Shown here: positions 26,601-33,991 of the stretch, piece after piece | Position numbering within the stretch: position 1 is the first letter of the stretch | How the letters are laid out: each line of letters begins with the position of its first letter | Assembly (NCBI GenBank): GCA_964655005.1 | Contig: CAZZKE010000006.1 | Span: 1-64,000 of the forward strand | Reading direction: 5' to 3' | Length of the DNA stretch: 64,000 nucleotides | From: CAZZKE01 sp964655005 | Lineage (GTDB): Bacteria; Pseudomonadota; Alphaproteobacteria; Rhodospirillales; JABHCV01 | Made by a program: the position numbers and the translations under genes | Notes under the pieces: model-generated | The model's input: the letters and a program-made list of their open reading frames with translations, nothing else | Told to the model about the DNA's origin: nothing | Database searches by the model: none

Positions 26601-27143
26601 CAGGCGAACGGCCTGGCCGGCGCCCGATGGGAAGATATCGACGATACCGCCCCGGATGGCGAATTCGCCGGCTTCCATCACGGTTTCCGCCCGACCGTAG
26701 CCATTGGCGGCAAGAAAATCGACAAGCTTATCTTGCGGCAGGGCATCACCGACGGTGACAGTCAGGGTGGAATCCCGAAAAGCAGCGCGCGGCGGCAGCC
26801 GTTGCAACAGCGCCGAAACGGTGCTCAGAGTCACCCTGGGCCCGGTCGGCGGTTGCAGCAGCCGGGTCAGGGTGTCGATGCGTCTGCCGAGAATTTCGTT
26901 ATTGGGCGAGGCGCGGTCATAAGGCAGACAATCCCAGGCCGGAAATTCCAGGCGTTCCATATGCGGCGCGAAGAACGCCAGGGCCTGCGATATCCGGACC
27001 AGATGGACATCATCGCGGGCGATGAACAAGGCCTGCCCATGCCGCCGCACCAGCCGCGCCAGAACAATCGCATCGTAGCCGCTAGGCGCCCCGCCAATAT
27101 CTGTTGCCTGGCCTACCGCAATTTTTATTTCTTTGTTATTCAA
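23679..27143 (-). CDS. mfd: Transcription-repair coupling factor
   Basis: 1154 residues, full length. The N-terminal UvrB-homology part is followed by a CarD-like RNA polymerase interaction domain (DLVVHVDHGIARYDGLEAI near 495), the translocase with Walker A ICGDVGFGKTEVALRAAF near 635, DEEQHFGVAHKEKLK, TATPIPRTLQLAL, and helicase C-terminal motifs (STNIIESGIDMPDVN; QLYQLRGRVGRS). It releases stalled RNA polymerase and recruits UvrA. The only start available near the N-terminus is TTG at 27143, seven bases after the sdhE stop, with no clear ribosome binding site, so translation is probably coupled to sdhE. Confidence 0.96.
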   Translation of the reverse strand: MNNKEIKIAVGQATDIGGAPSGYDAIVLARLVRRHGQALFIARDDVHLVRISQALAFFAPHMERLEFPAWDCLPYDRASPNNEILGRRIDTLTRLLQPPTGPRVTLSTVSALLQRLPPRAAFRDSTLTVTVGDALPQDKLVDFLAANGYGRAETVMEAGEFAIRGGIVDIFPSGAGQAVRLDFFGDELDAIRTFDCMDQRSTGKTDSLSLKPVSEITLDEKSRERFRTGYRATFGAVDGEDALYQAVTSGQRYIGMEHWLPLFHEKLETLFDYLPETPVILDYQWAQAIDGRLDLIAEYYAARLSVSSGRAGGSVPYLPVKPDRMFLDRNQLEKLLATRAVARLSPFALPDGAGIDLGGRPGREFTAARKDPGGNVFDNVGEHISEQQSAGKKVLIAAMSRGSMERLEHVMREHGLSGLAAVANQSALDTLDGGITALGVLDIEHGFDSDKLAVISEQDILGQRLSHAAKRKIRPENFIAEASSLRQDDLVVHVDHGIARYDGLEAIQVGGAPHDCLRLIYDGGDKLFLPVENIELISRYGSEMAGVQLDRLGGAAWQARKARMKDRIRGMADELIKVAAARKLRKAAKIVSTDGLYDEFCARFPFEETDDQRRAIEDVLNDLASGQSADRLICGDVGFGKTEVALRAAFVSVMSGKQVAIVVPTTLLARQHYQNFRQRFADLPVRVEQISRLVGTKRVKAVKEAMKSGAVDIVIGTHALLAKDVGFRDLGLLIVDEEQHFGVAHKEKLKKIKSDVHVVTLTATPIPRTLQLALTGVRDMSIIATPPVDRLAVRTFILPFDPVVIREAIMRERFRGGQTFYVCPRIKDIDGIADRLKELVPEASFIIAHGRMPPNDLEDAIGAFYEGSIDVLLSTNIIESGIDMPDVNTMIIHRADMFGLAQLYQLRGRVGRSKIRAYAYLTLPERQKLTPSAEKRLEVMQTLDNLGAGFSLASHDLDIRGAGNLLGDEQSGHIREVGIELYQQMLEEAVAEARGLDGGTGVDEEWSPQIGIGMAVLIPEHYIADLNVRMELYRRLPSLQNSKEIEAFAAELIDRFGSLPVEVENLLEIVALKQLSRKAGVGKVDAGPKGAVISFHNDDFANPAGLVRFITAQTGTAKLRPDHKLVFMRGWDDPAARLAGVRHLLKELAEVAAC

Positions 27144-27150
27144 TTATTTA

Positions 27151-27399
27151 CTACAGATTATTAATGTTTTTTATCATTGTGATAAGATCGGTATCCAGGT
27201 CTTCCGGCGGCCTCTCCTTGCCGGTGATCCAATTGAGAATATTGATATCACTTTGTTCCATAAGGCGTTCGAATCCGGCCAGTTGGGCGCCATCAAGACG
27301 TTCGATATAATGGTCGGCGAAACGCCCCAGAAGAAGGTCATTTTCCTTCATACCGCAATGATGGCTTCGAAACAGCAGACGTTTACGCTCTGGGTCCAA
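27151..27399 (-). CDS. sdhE: FAD assembly factor SdhE (DUF339/Sdh5 family)
   Basis: 82 residues, usual size. The family motif is seen as HHCGMKENDLLLGRFADHYI, a variant of RRGMKELD-LLG, and GFERLMEQSDINILNWITG follows. It helps attach FAD covalently to succinate dehydrogenase. A TTG start is the only one in frame after an upstream stop, with GTGGAG ahead. It lies between recG (divergent, 67 bp) and mfd (same strand, 7 bp), a familiar alphaproteobacterial arrangement. Confidence 0.86.
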   Translation of the reverse strand: MDPERKRLLFRSHHCGMKENDLLLGRFADHYIERLDGAQLAGFERLMEQSDINILNWITGKERPPEDLDTDLITMIKNINNL

Positions 27400-27466
27400 A
27401 ATTTGGCTCCACTAGATTCTATCCACTAGGATATAGTCCAAGTCAGCAGCATAGAACAGGACGGAT

Positions 27467-29551
27467 ATGCGCCCAGAATCCCTGTATTCTTCGTTTCATC
27501 CGGTAACCGGCCTGAAAGGCGTCGGGCCGAGAATCGCCAAGGGCATCGAAACCCTTGCCGGGGCAAGAATAGTCGATCTTTTCTGGCATCTTCCGGCCGG
27601 CATTATCGACCGCCGATACGCACCCAAAATTGCCCATGCCGACACCCATCGCATCGCCACCGTCACGGTGACCGTCGATCGTCATGTCAAACCCGCCAAC
27701 AAACGCCTGCCTTATAAGGTTTTTTGCAGCGATGACACCGGTGTGCTGGCGTTGGTGTTTTTTCACGCCCGCCAGGATTACCTGCGAAAACTGCTGCCCG
27801 AGGGCGAGGTTCGGATAGTCAGCGGCATGGTTGAAAGGTTCGGCGGGGAAATCCAGATCACCCATCCCGATCATATTGGCACGCTGGCTGAACTGGACCG
27901 CTTGATGTCGGTCGAACCGGTTTATCCACTGACCGCCGGGATATCGCAAAAAGTCATGAATAAGGCTATTCTCGGGGCTTTGGCTCAGGCCCCTGATCTG
28001 CCGGAATGGCTGGATCCGGCCTATGTCAGGAACCAGGGCTGGACCGATTGGCGCAGTTCGCTGATCCGCGCCCACGCGCCACAGGAACAGGAAGACCTGG
28101 AACCGTCCACCCCGGCGCGGCGGCGGCTGGCCTATGACGAGTTGCTGGCCAATCAACTGGCCCTGTCGCTGATGCGTATGCACATGCACGTGGCGACCGG
28201 TCGCGGCATTCGCGGCGACGGCTCCCTTTGCAGCATTGTCCGGGACGCCCTGCCCTTCGCTTTGACGGCCTCGCAAGAAGCATCCATCCAGGATCTGGCC
28301 GACGATATGGGCTCCGATAATCGCATGTTGCGGCTGCTGCAGGGTGATGTCGGCAGCGGCAAAACCGTAGTCGCCGTGCTCGCCATGCTAAGCGCGGTCG
28401 AGGCCGGGACGCAGGCGGTAATGATGGCCCCAACCGATATCCTGGCCCGGCAACACTTGCGGACCATCGAGCCCCTGGCCCGGGCGACCGGTGTAAAAGT
28501 GGCGTTGCTGACCGGGCGCCATAAGGGAAAATCCCGGCAAAAAATACTCGACGGTCTTGCCGGCGGCGATATCAAACTGGCGGTCGGCACCCACGCGCTG
28601 TTTCAGGATGATGTGGTTTTTCATGACCTGGGACTGGCGGTGATCGACGAACAACACCGCTTCGGCGTTCATCAACGGCTGACCCTGGCCGCCAAGGGCA
28701 AGTCGGTCAATGTGCTGGTGATGACCGCGACGCCGATCCCCCGGACCCTGATGCTGACCGCGTACGGCGATATGGATGTCTCGCGGTTGACCGAAAAACC
28801 GGCCGGGCGCAAACCCGTGGATACCCGCATCATACCGCTGCAAAGACTGGAAGAAGTTATCGACGCCGTCAGGCGTGGCATCGCCGAACAGGCCCGCGTC
28901 TACTGGGTTTGTCCGCTGATCGAGGAATCCGAAACCCTTGATGTCGCCGCCGCCGAAGTGCGCCATCGTGAACTGTCCATGGCGTTGGGTAAAACTCGAA
29001 TAGGGCTGGTTCATGGCCGCATGAAGGGCACGGAGAAAGACCGGGCCATGGCCGCCTTCGCCGCCGGCGACCTGGATGTGCTGGTGGCGACCACGGTGAT
29101 CGAAGTCGGGGTCGATGTGCCGGAGGCGACGATCATGATCGTCGAGCACGCCGAGCGGTTCGGACTGGCGCAACTGCACCAGTTGCGGGGGCGCATCGGT
29201 CGCGGCGAAAAACCATCGGTGTGTCTGCTGCTGTATCAGGCGCCGTTGAGCGAAACCGCCCATGCCCGGTTGGCCATAATGCGCCAGACCGAAGACGGTT
29301 TCGTGATCGCCGAGGAAGACCTGCGGCTGCGCGGGGCCGGTGAATTGCTTGGCGTCCGGCAAAGCGGTCTGCCCGTTTTCCGTCTCGCCGACCTGACCGC
29401 TCACGCCGAATTGCTGGCCGTCGCCAAGGATGACGCCGACCTGATCCTGAACAGGGACCCGGATTTGCAATCGGAACGCGGCCAGGCGTTAAGAACACTG
29501 CTTTACCTGTTCGAACGTGACGCCGCCGTTAAATATTTGCGTTCGGGGTAA
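27467..29551 (+). CDS. recG: ATP-dependent DNA helicase RecG
   Basis: 694 residues. The N-terminal wedge/OB domain (about 50-150) is followed by Walker A LQGDVGSGKTVVAVLAM near 290, motif II DEQHRFGVHQRL, motif III TATPIPRTLMLTAYGDMDVS, and the C-terminal motifs TTVIEVGVDVPEATIMIVEHAERFGLAQLHQLRGRIGRG. It remodels stalled replication forks and Holliday junctions. An AGGACGG site precedes the ATG. Confidence 0.97.
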   Translation: MRPESLYSSFHPVTGLKGVGPRIAKGIETLAGARIVDLFWHLPAGIIDRRYAPKIAHADTHRIATVTVTVDRHVKPANKRLPYKVFCSDDTGVLALVFFHARQDYLRKLLPEGEVRIVSGMVERFGGEIQITHPDHIGTLAELDRLMSVEPVYPLTAGISQKVMNKAILGALAQAPDLPEWLDPAYVRNQGWTDWRSSLIRAHAPQEQEDLEPSTPARRRLAYDELLANQLALSLMRMHMHVATGRGIRGDGSLCSIVRDALPFALTASQEASIQDLADDMGSDNRMLRLLQGDVGSGKTVVAVLAMLSAVEAGTQAVMMAPTDILARQHLRTIEPLARATGVKVALLTGRHKGKSRQKILDGLAGGDIKLAVGTHALFQDDVVFHDLGLAVIDEQHRFGVHQRLTLAAKGKSVNVLVMTATPIPRTLMLTAYGDMDVSRLTEKPAGRKPVDTRIIPLQRLEEVIDAVRRGIAEQARVYWVCPLIEESETLDVAAAEVRHRELSMALGKTRIGLVHGRMKGTEKDRAMAAFAAGDLDVLVATTVIEVGVDVPEATIMIVEHAERFGLAQLHQLRGRIGRGEKPSVCLLLYQAPLSETAHARLAIMRQTEDGFVIAEEDLRLRGAGELLGVRQSGLPVFRLADLTAHAELLAVAKDDADLILNRDPDLQSERGQALRTLLYLFERDAAVKYLRSG

Positions 29552-29667
29552 TCAAGAAATCACCCGCCTTCGCCGCCAATCGGTCCGGCGGCAGCCTTTC
29601 ACGACAAAGTGAAACCGCCGTTTACCCCGGAACGGATACTATCCTGCCCTGCAATGATAAGTGGTGA

Positions 29668-30876
29668 ATGGGAATAGTGCCGATGGTTGATCCGGACGCG
29701 AGACGGCATTCCGCGCAATGGAAAATCCTGGCGGCAGGCGGCGGTCTTGCCATCGGGCTACTGGCGATTATCCTTTCCGACAGCGTCACCCGCGCGATGC
29801 TGTTCGCAATCGGCCTGGCCATGGGGATCGCCCTTTACCATGCCTCGTTCGGATTTTCGGGCGCTTACCGGAAACGGCTGGTCGAACGCGAGATGACCGG
29901 TGTCGCCGCCCAGATAGTCATGCTGGCGGCGGCTATTCTGCTGTTCACACCGATTCTGAACGAGGGTCGCGCGTTCGGCCAGGCTGTTACCGGTTCCGTG
30001 GCCCCGGTCAGTTTGGCGCTGGCGTTTGGCGCATTTATTTTCGGCATCGGCATGCAACTGGGCAGCGGTTGCGCATCGGGTGTTCTTTACACCGCCGGCG
30101 GCGGCAATGGCCGGACGTTACTGGTGCTGGTGTTTTTCTGCGCCGGTTCCTTCTGGGCCAGCCTGGATATGGGATGGTGGCGGGCATTGCCCGGAATTGG
30201 CGCCGTTTCGTTGATCCGGACACTGGGTTGGGAGGCGGCCGTGCCCCTGCAAATCGGGGCGCTGGCGCTGATCTTCCTGGGATTGCGCCGGGGCGGCTGG
30301 ACGATGCGCCCGATATCCGCATGGCCGGGCGGACTGACGGCAACCGCCGTCCTAAGGGGATCGTGGCCGCTGCTTGTCAGCGCCCTTTTGCTGGCCCTGC
30401 TTAACTGGGCGACGTTGCTGGTCGCCGGTCACGCCTGGTCGATCACCTGGGGTTTTACCTTATGGGGCGGCAAAATCGCCGCCCTGCTCGGCTGGAATCC
30501 GGCCGGCAGCGATTTCTGGGCCGGTAATTTCCAACAGGCCGCCATGGCCGGTTCGGTACTTACCGACACCACATCGCTGATGAACATAGCCATATTGCTG
30601 GGCGCCCTGCTGGCGGCCGGCCTTGGCGGGACCTTCTATAAACGACAACCATTCGCCGCCGGCCCTTTGTTGGCCGCCGTCGTCGCCGGTTTGCTGATGG
30701 GGTACGGCGCCCGTTTATCTTATGGCTGCAATATCGGCGCATTTTTCAGCGGCGTCGCTTCGTCCAGTCTGCACGGCTGGGTATGGATACTGTTTGCGCT
30801 GCCCGGCAATGCCCTGGGTATAGTCATGCGCCGCCCGTTCCGCCTGGACGCCCAAGCCGCACCGCTGTCAACCTGA
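29668..30876 (+). CDS. YeeE/YedE-family membrane protein, putative sulfur-compound (thiosulfate) transporter
   Basis: 402 residues with about nine to ten hydrophobic helices and two internal repeats carrying the family cysteines: GIGMQLGSGCASGVLYTAGGGN near 135 and GARLSYGCNIGAFFSGVASSS near 350. The characterised relative TsuA imports thiosulfate through such conserved cysteines. An alternative start is the ATG at 29683. A cupredoxin-like exported protein follows after 16 bp in the same direction. This is one of two YeeE-type proteins in the window; the other (42087) is next to the sox genes. Confidence 0.85.
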   Translation: MGIVPMVDPDARRHSAQWKILAAGGGLAIGLLAIILSDSVTRAMLFAIGLAMGIALYHASFGFSGAYRKRLVEREMTGVAAQIVMLAAAILLFTPILNEGRAFGQAVTGSVAPVSLALAFGAFIFGIGMQLGSGCASGVLYTAGGGNGRTLLVLVFFCAGSFWASLDMGWWRALPGIGAVSLIRTLGWEAAVPLQIGALALIFLGLRRGGWTMRPISAWPGGLTATAVLRGSWPLLVSALLLALLNWATLLVAGHAWSITWGFTLWGGKIAALLGWNPAGSDFWAGNFQQAAMAGSVLTDTTSLMNIAILLGALLAAGLGGTFYKRQPFAAGPLLAAVVAGLLMGYGARLSYGCNIGAFFSGVASSSLHGWVWILFALPGNALGIVMRRPFRLDAQAAPLST

Positions 30877-30892
30877 ACCAGAGGAGATACCG

Positions 30893-31357
30893 ATGATCCG
30901 TCTATTGTTCCCCCTGCTCGCCATCGCCATTTTCAACATGGGTGCCGGTCCGGCGGTTGCCGCCCAGGTCATCGATCTTGTCCAGGTCCCGTGTCAGTTT
31001 CTCGACATCGAGACAGACCTGGGATTCAGGTCCAGCCGCAAGGCCGATTGTGATGCGATAAACGCCAAAACGGCGGAACGGCGCCTGAAAAAAGCCAAGG
31101 TTCTGAGATTAAAAGCCGGCGACTATATCTTTCGGGTAAGCAATAAAAATGTCCCGTATGAGCTGGGTTTTTGGCTCAGGGAGAAAGATTACGACTGGCG
31201 CAACCCGCTGCACAAACTGACCAAAACCAGCATTTCCGGAGGCGGCCTGACCATTGGCAAGAGCCAGGATTACGAGGTCAGCCTGAAGCCCGGTGAGTAC
31301 CTGTATTCCTGCCCGCTAAATACAACCCCGGATTATCGACTGGTGGTGACCGAGTAA
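30893..31357 (+). CDS. Exported cupredoxin-like protein, function unknown
   Basis: 154 residues with a signal peptide (LLFPLLAIAIFNMGAGPAVAAQ). The mature domain has a beta-rich pattern ending SLKPGEYLYSCPLNTTPDYRLVV, which recalls the last strands of cupredoxins, with a Cys where a copper ligand would be. A full His-Cys-His-Met set is not visible, so metal binding is unproven. AGAGGAG precedes the ATG. It is probably in an operon with the YeeE-type transporter. No specific family recognised. Confidence 0.65.
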   Translation: MIRLLFPLLAIAIFNMGAGPAVAAQVIDLVQVPCQFLDIETDLGFRSSRKADCDAINAKTAERRLKKAKVLRLKAGDYIFRVSNKNVPYELGFWLREKDYDWRNPLHKLTKTSISGGGLTIGKSQDYEVSLKPGEYLYSCPLNTTPDYRLVVTE

Positions 31358-31361
31358 TTTA

Positions 31362-32234
31362 TTATTGTCCCTCCCGGACCAGTCTGAAACCAATCAAAAT
31401 GTGCTTCAGGGCGGCCGGACGGGAATGCCGCGCCGCCGGGCGGCAAATACCGCAGCCCTTATCGTCCCACGAGCCGCCCTTGACGATGAAACGGCCCTTT
31501 CCGGCCCGGTCGGCGGTCCATTCATAAACCTGACCGCCGCCATCAAGCAGCCCATAGGGGCTGGCGCCGCTTGGGAAACTGCCCACGGGCATGGTGTCAA
31601 ACGGTCCCCGATCGTGGGAATTTAGGCGTCGGGGATCGAACTTATCGCCCCAGGGGAAGCGGCGGCCGTGGTTTCCGCGCGCCGCTTTTTCCCACTCGGA
31701 TTCCTTCGGCAGCCGCCATAGCCGCCCCGTCTTATCGCTGAGCCATTGGGTGTAGGCCTGCGCGTCGGCGTGGCTGACCAGCACCACCGGATGGGATTCG
31801 CGTCCGGGCGGTGGCGCCGCCCCTTTCCAGGAAAATTTCCGGGTTCGTTGAAAAGGATGGCTCAGGCCATAGCCGGCCCAGGTGGCGGCATCGACGGACG
31901 GTGGCCGGTGGCCGCTTTCCCTGACAAAGATGGCGTAGTCCGCATTGGTGATGAGATTTCGGGTAATCGCGAAGGCGGCGGTCGTCGCCTTCCGGCGGGT
32001 CGGTTCGTTCTCGTACCAGCCGCCCTTGCGGGTCGCGTCATGGCCGTAGGCCAGCTCATCCATCTGGTAGGCGGCTTCCCGTTCGCCCCGGTCCGAACCG
32101 ATGATGAAGTCGCCTGCGGCTATGGGAATCGTTTCGGGCGGCGCAAAAGTATCGACCGCCGCCGCAATGGCGGGCCGGAACACGGCGATCGCCAGCAGCA
32201 AGAATGAGGCAGAATTTATCCGCAATCGAATCAT
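31362..32234 (-). CDS. Exported FGE/SUMF1-domain protein without the canonical cysteine spacing
   Basis: 290 residues with an N-terminal signal peptide (ending near FRPAIAAA). The rest is an FGE-sulfatase domain: MDELAYGHDATRKGGWYENEPTRR, PVVLVSHADAQAYTQWLSDKTGRLWRLPKESEWEKAARG, PYGLLDGGGQVYEWTADRAG and KGGSWDDKGCGICRPAARH. True formylglycine-generating enzymes have two cysteines spaced CxxxxC near this GGS motif. Here they sit at CGIC, so oxidation of a sulfatase cysteine is not implied and no sulfatase is in the window. It points away from the Cys-repeat gene at 32343; the divergent 100-bp space could hold promoters for both. Confidence 0.8.
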   Translation of the reverse strand: MIRLRINSASFLLLAIAVFRPAIAAAVDTFAPPETIPIAAGDFIIGSDRGEREAAYQMDELAYGHDATRKGGWYENEPTRRKATTAAFAITRNLITNADYAIFVRESGHRPPSVDAATWAGYGLSHPFQRTRKFSWKGAAPPPGRESHPVVLVSHADAQAYTQWLSDKTGRLWRLPKESEWEKAARGNHGRRFPWGDKFDPRRLNSHDRGPFDTMPVGSFPSGASPYGLLDGGGQVYEWTADRAGKGRFIVKGGSWDDKGCGICRPAARHSRPAALKHILIGFRLVREGQ

Positions 32235-32342
32235 TTCACAAACATGTGACCAGCTGTGATTGGATAATCCGGGGTAACTTCGTCATTTTTCTAACATCGT
32301 TATTGCATTTTATAATTAGAACACATGGCAGGAGATTTTACC

Positions 32343-32821
32343 GTGAAGTACTTCGAAAAGAAGCCGTTATCTTCCACTATTTTGCCTGCCATTGTTGGCG
32401 GCGGCGCCATGTTGAGTGGAGCCTTGATCGCCGGCCAACCGGTTCAGGCCGGCGCTCCCGGCGTCGGCAGGCTTAACCCGCCGGCAATCAGCCGCGCCCA
32501 GGCCCTGCTGTTGCGGGTGGCCGCCACGAAAAATCCCTGCAACCCGTGCAACCCGTGTGCGGCCAAGACGAAAATGATGAACCCGTGCGCGGCCAAGAAC
32601 AAGAAAAAGATGATGAACCCGTGCAATCCCTGCGCGGCCAAGGTAAATCCTTGTAATCCCTGTGNNNNNNNNNNNNNNNNNNNNNNNNNNNNNNNNNNNN
32701 NNNNNNNNNNNNNNNNNNNNNNNNNNNNNNNNNNNNNNNNNNNNNNNNNNNNNNNNNNNNNNNNGCGGCCAAGAATCCGTGCAACCCCTGCGCCGCCAAG
32801 AATCCGTGTGCGGCCAACTAA
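32343..32821 (+). CDS. Exported Cys-rich repeat protein, NPCNPCAAK type (interrupted by an assembly gap)
   Basis: The readable parts give a signal-peptide-like N-terminus (LPAIVGGGAMLSGALIAGQPVQAGAP) and then Asn-Pro-Cys units: NPCNPCNPCAAKTKMM, NPCAAKNKKKMM, NPCNPCAAKV and so on. After the gap, the natural frame reads AAKNPCNPCAAKNPCAAN and stops at TAA (32819-32821). The two sides are not in the same frame across exactly 100 N, so the gap length is a placeholder; the true gap must be 2 modulo 3 if the gene is intact. GTG at 32343 is preferred because AGGAG lies eight bases before it; an ATG at 32325 is the alternative. Function unknown. The many cysteines suggest metal or sulfane-sulfur binding, or a disulfide scaffold. 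Confidence 0.7.
32532..32818 (+). repeat. NPC-coding repeat tract, partly unassembled
   Basis: Short repeats of AAYCCNTGY codons (Asn-Pro-Cys) separated by GCGGCCAAG (Ala-Ala-Lys) run into the gap from both sides. Assembly probably collapsed in this repeat. Confidence 0.8.
32665..32764. other. Assembly gap (100 N)
   Basis: Exactly 100 N, the usual placeholder for a gap of unknown length. It falls inside a repeat-coding gene. Confidence 0.97.
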
Positions 32822-32883
32822 CCAGAAACAATACCGGAACAAATAGCTTTTCGGTCCGTCAATAACCTGAATTAGGAACGATT

Positions 32884-33210
32884 ATGTTGAAAATGAAAAT
32901 TACCGCCACCACCACCGCACTAAGCCTGGCCCTGTTGACCGGAGTCGGCGCGACCCTCACCATGGCGCCGGCCCAGGCCGCATCGGGCGTTCAAATGGCC
33001 GCCGGCAGCAACCCCTGCAACCCGTGTGCGGCCAAGACAAAAATTATGAACCCCTGCAACCCGTGCGCGGCCAAGACAAAAATGATGAACCCCTGCAACC
33101 CGTGCGCGGCCAAGACAAAAATGATGAACCCTTGCAACCCGTGTGCGGCCAAGACAAAGATGATGAATCCCTGCAACCCGTGCGCAGCCAAGGGAAATTC
33201 ATCCAACTAG
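32884..33210 (+). CDS. Exported Cys-rich repeat protein with five NPCNPCAAK units
   Basis: 108 residues. A clear signal peptide (KITATTTALSLALLTGVGATLTMAPAQAA) is followed by a short spacer and five near-identical units, NPCNPCAAK joined by TKMM or TKIM, ending GNSSN. The mature protein would be about one sixth cysteine, every cysteine preceded by Asn-Pro, with interspersed lysines. AGGAACGATT precedes the ATG. It follows the larger Cys-repeat gene by 62 bp in the same direction. I do not recognise a named family. Ligation of soft metals, binding of sulfane sulfur, or a cross-linked surface layer are possibilities. Confidence 0.85.
   Translation: MLKMKITATTTALSLALLTGVGATLTMAPAQAASGVQMAAGSNPCNPCAAKTKIMNPCNPCAAKTKMMNPCNPCAAKTKMMNPCNPCAAKTKMMNPCNPCAAKGNSSN
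33010..33192 (+). repeat. 39-bp tandem repeat, four full copies and one partial
   Basis: Units begin at 33010, 33049, 33088, 33127 and 33166. Each codes NPCNPCAAK plus TKMM or TKIM except the last, which stops after AAK. Copies differ mostly at third codon positions (for example TGT/TGC and CCC/CCG), so the protein sequence is being kept while the DNA drifts. Confidence 0.95.
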
Positions 33211-33274
33211 ATTTCCGGTCTGCCTTTTGTTATGCGGTTTTGGCTTTGTCGCGTTTATCTGTTAGGTTCCGCCG

Positions 33275-33991
33275 ATGGCAAAAGAACTATCATCACATCT
33301 TGAAGCCCTGTCTCCGGACGATCTGCAAGTCATGCGCGAGGCCGGGTTGCAAATCCTGGAATGTTATCGGGTACTGCAAAGATCCGCCGACAACGTTGTC
33401 GGCGAGGTGCTGCGTGGCAATGAACCGTTCATCGAACTGGAACATTATCCGCCGGGCGATATCTACGACCCGGGAAGCCACAGCCAATACTACTATCATG
33501 CCCACCGTCCGGGGGGCGAACACGGCCACTTCCACACCTTCCTGCGCGAGCAGGGCATGGCGGCGTCGATGCAGCCCATCGAGCAGTCCCACATGGATTA
33601 TATGGACGAACGCGACGACACCATTTGCCATCTGATCGCCATTTCCATGGACAGCGCCGGTTATCCCGTTTCGTTGTTTACCGCCAATCGCTGGGTGACC
33701 GCCGAAAACTGGTTCGAAGCCGATGATGTTATCGCCATGCTGGAACGCTTCGAGATCGATCTGGTGCCGCCCTCATGGCCGGTCAACATATGGCTGAGCG
33801 CGATGCTGCGCCTGTTCCGGCCGCAGATCATCGATCTGATTCGCGAACGTGATCAAACAATCAAAAACTGGCGCGACGACCATCGGGACGAAGATGTTTT
33901 CGAAGACCGCGGCCTGGATATAACGTCGGAAGTGGCTATTTCCGTCGAAGACCAGATCAATGCCGTCAACCGGGCCTTGAAACTAAACTAG
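33275..33991 (+). CDS. Conserved hypothetical protein, possibly DUF6969 family
   Basis: 238 residues, no signal peptide or membrane helix. The striking part is a His/Tyr-rich stretch, HYPPGDIYDPGSHSQYYYHAHRPGGEHGHFHTFLR near 75-110, that could bind metal. A calmer segment follows, HLIAISMDSAGYPVSLFTANRWVTAENW. I recall similar proteins under DUF6969, but this is from memory. It lies 64 bp after the small Cys-repeat gene in the same direction, so a functional link is possible. Its stop overlaps that of the convergent DUF502 gene at the sequence CTAG. Confidence 0.65.
   Translation: MAKELSSHLEALSPDDLQVMREAGLQILECYRVLQRSADNVVGEVLRGNEPFIELEHYPPGDIYDPGSHSQYYYHAHRPGGEHGHFHTFLREQGMAASMQPIEQSHMDYMDERDDTICHLIAISMDSAGYPVSLFTANRWVTAENWFEADDVIAMLERFEIDLVPPSWPVNIWLSAMLRLFRPQIIDLIRERDQTIKNWRDDHRDEDVFEDRGLDITSEVAISVEDQINAVNRALKLN

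Noticed and set aside
29580..29640. Hairpin TTTCAC-GACAAA-GTGAAA after recG as a terminator
   Set aside because: The stem is short and no T-run follows; at most a weak structure, so it is not listed as a feature.
32765..32846. Reading the Cys-repeat gene through the N block to give an Arg/Pro-rich tail
   Set aside because: That frame exists only because the gap is exactly 100 N. The other frame after the gap continues the NPC repeat and ends at TAA.
32532..33192. Regular repeats that might be taken for a CRISPR array
   Set aside because: The repeats are contiguous codon repeats (39 bp) in frame with a signal peptide, with no unique spacers and no cas genes nearby.
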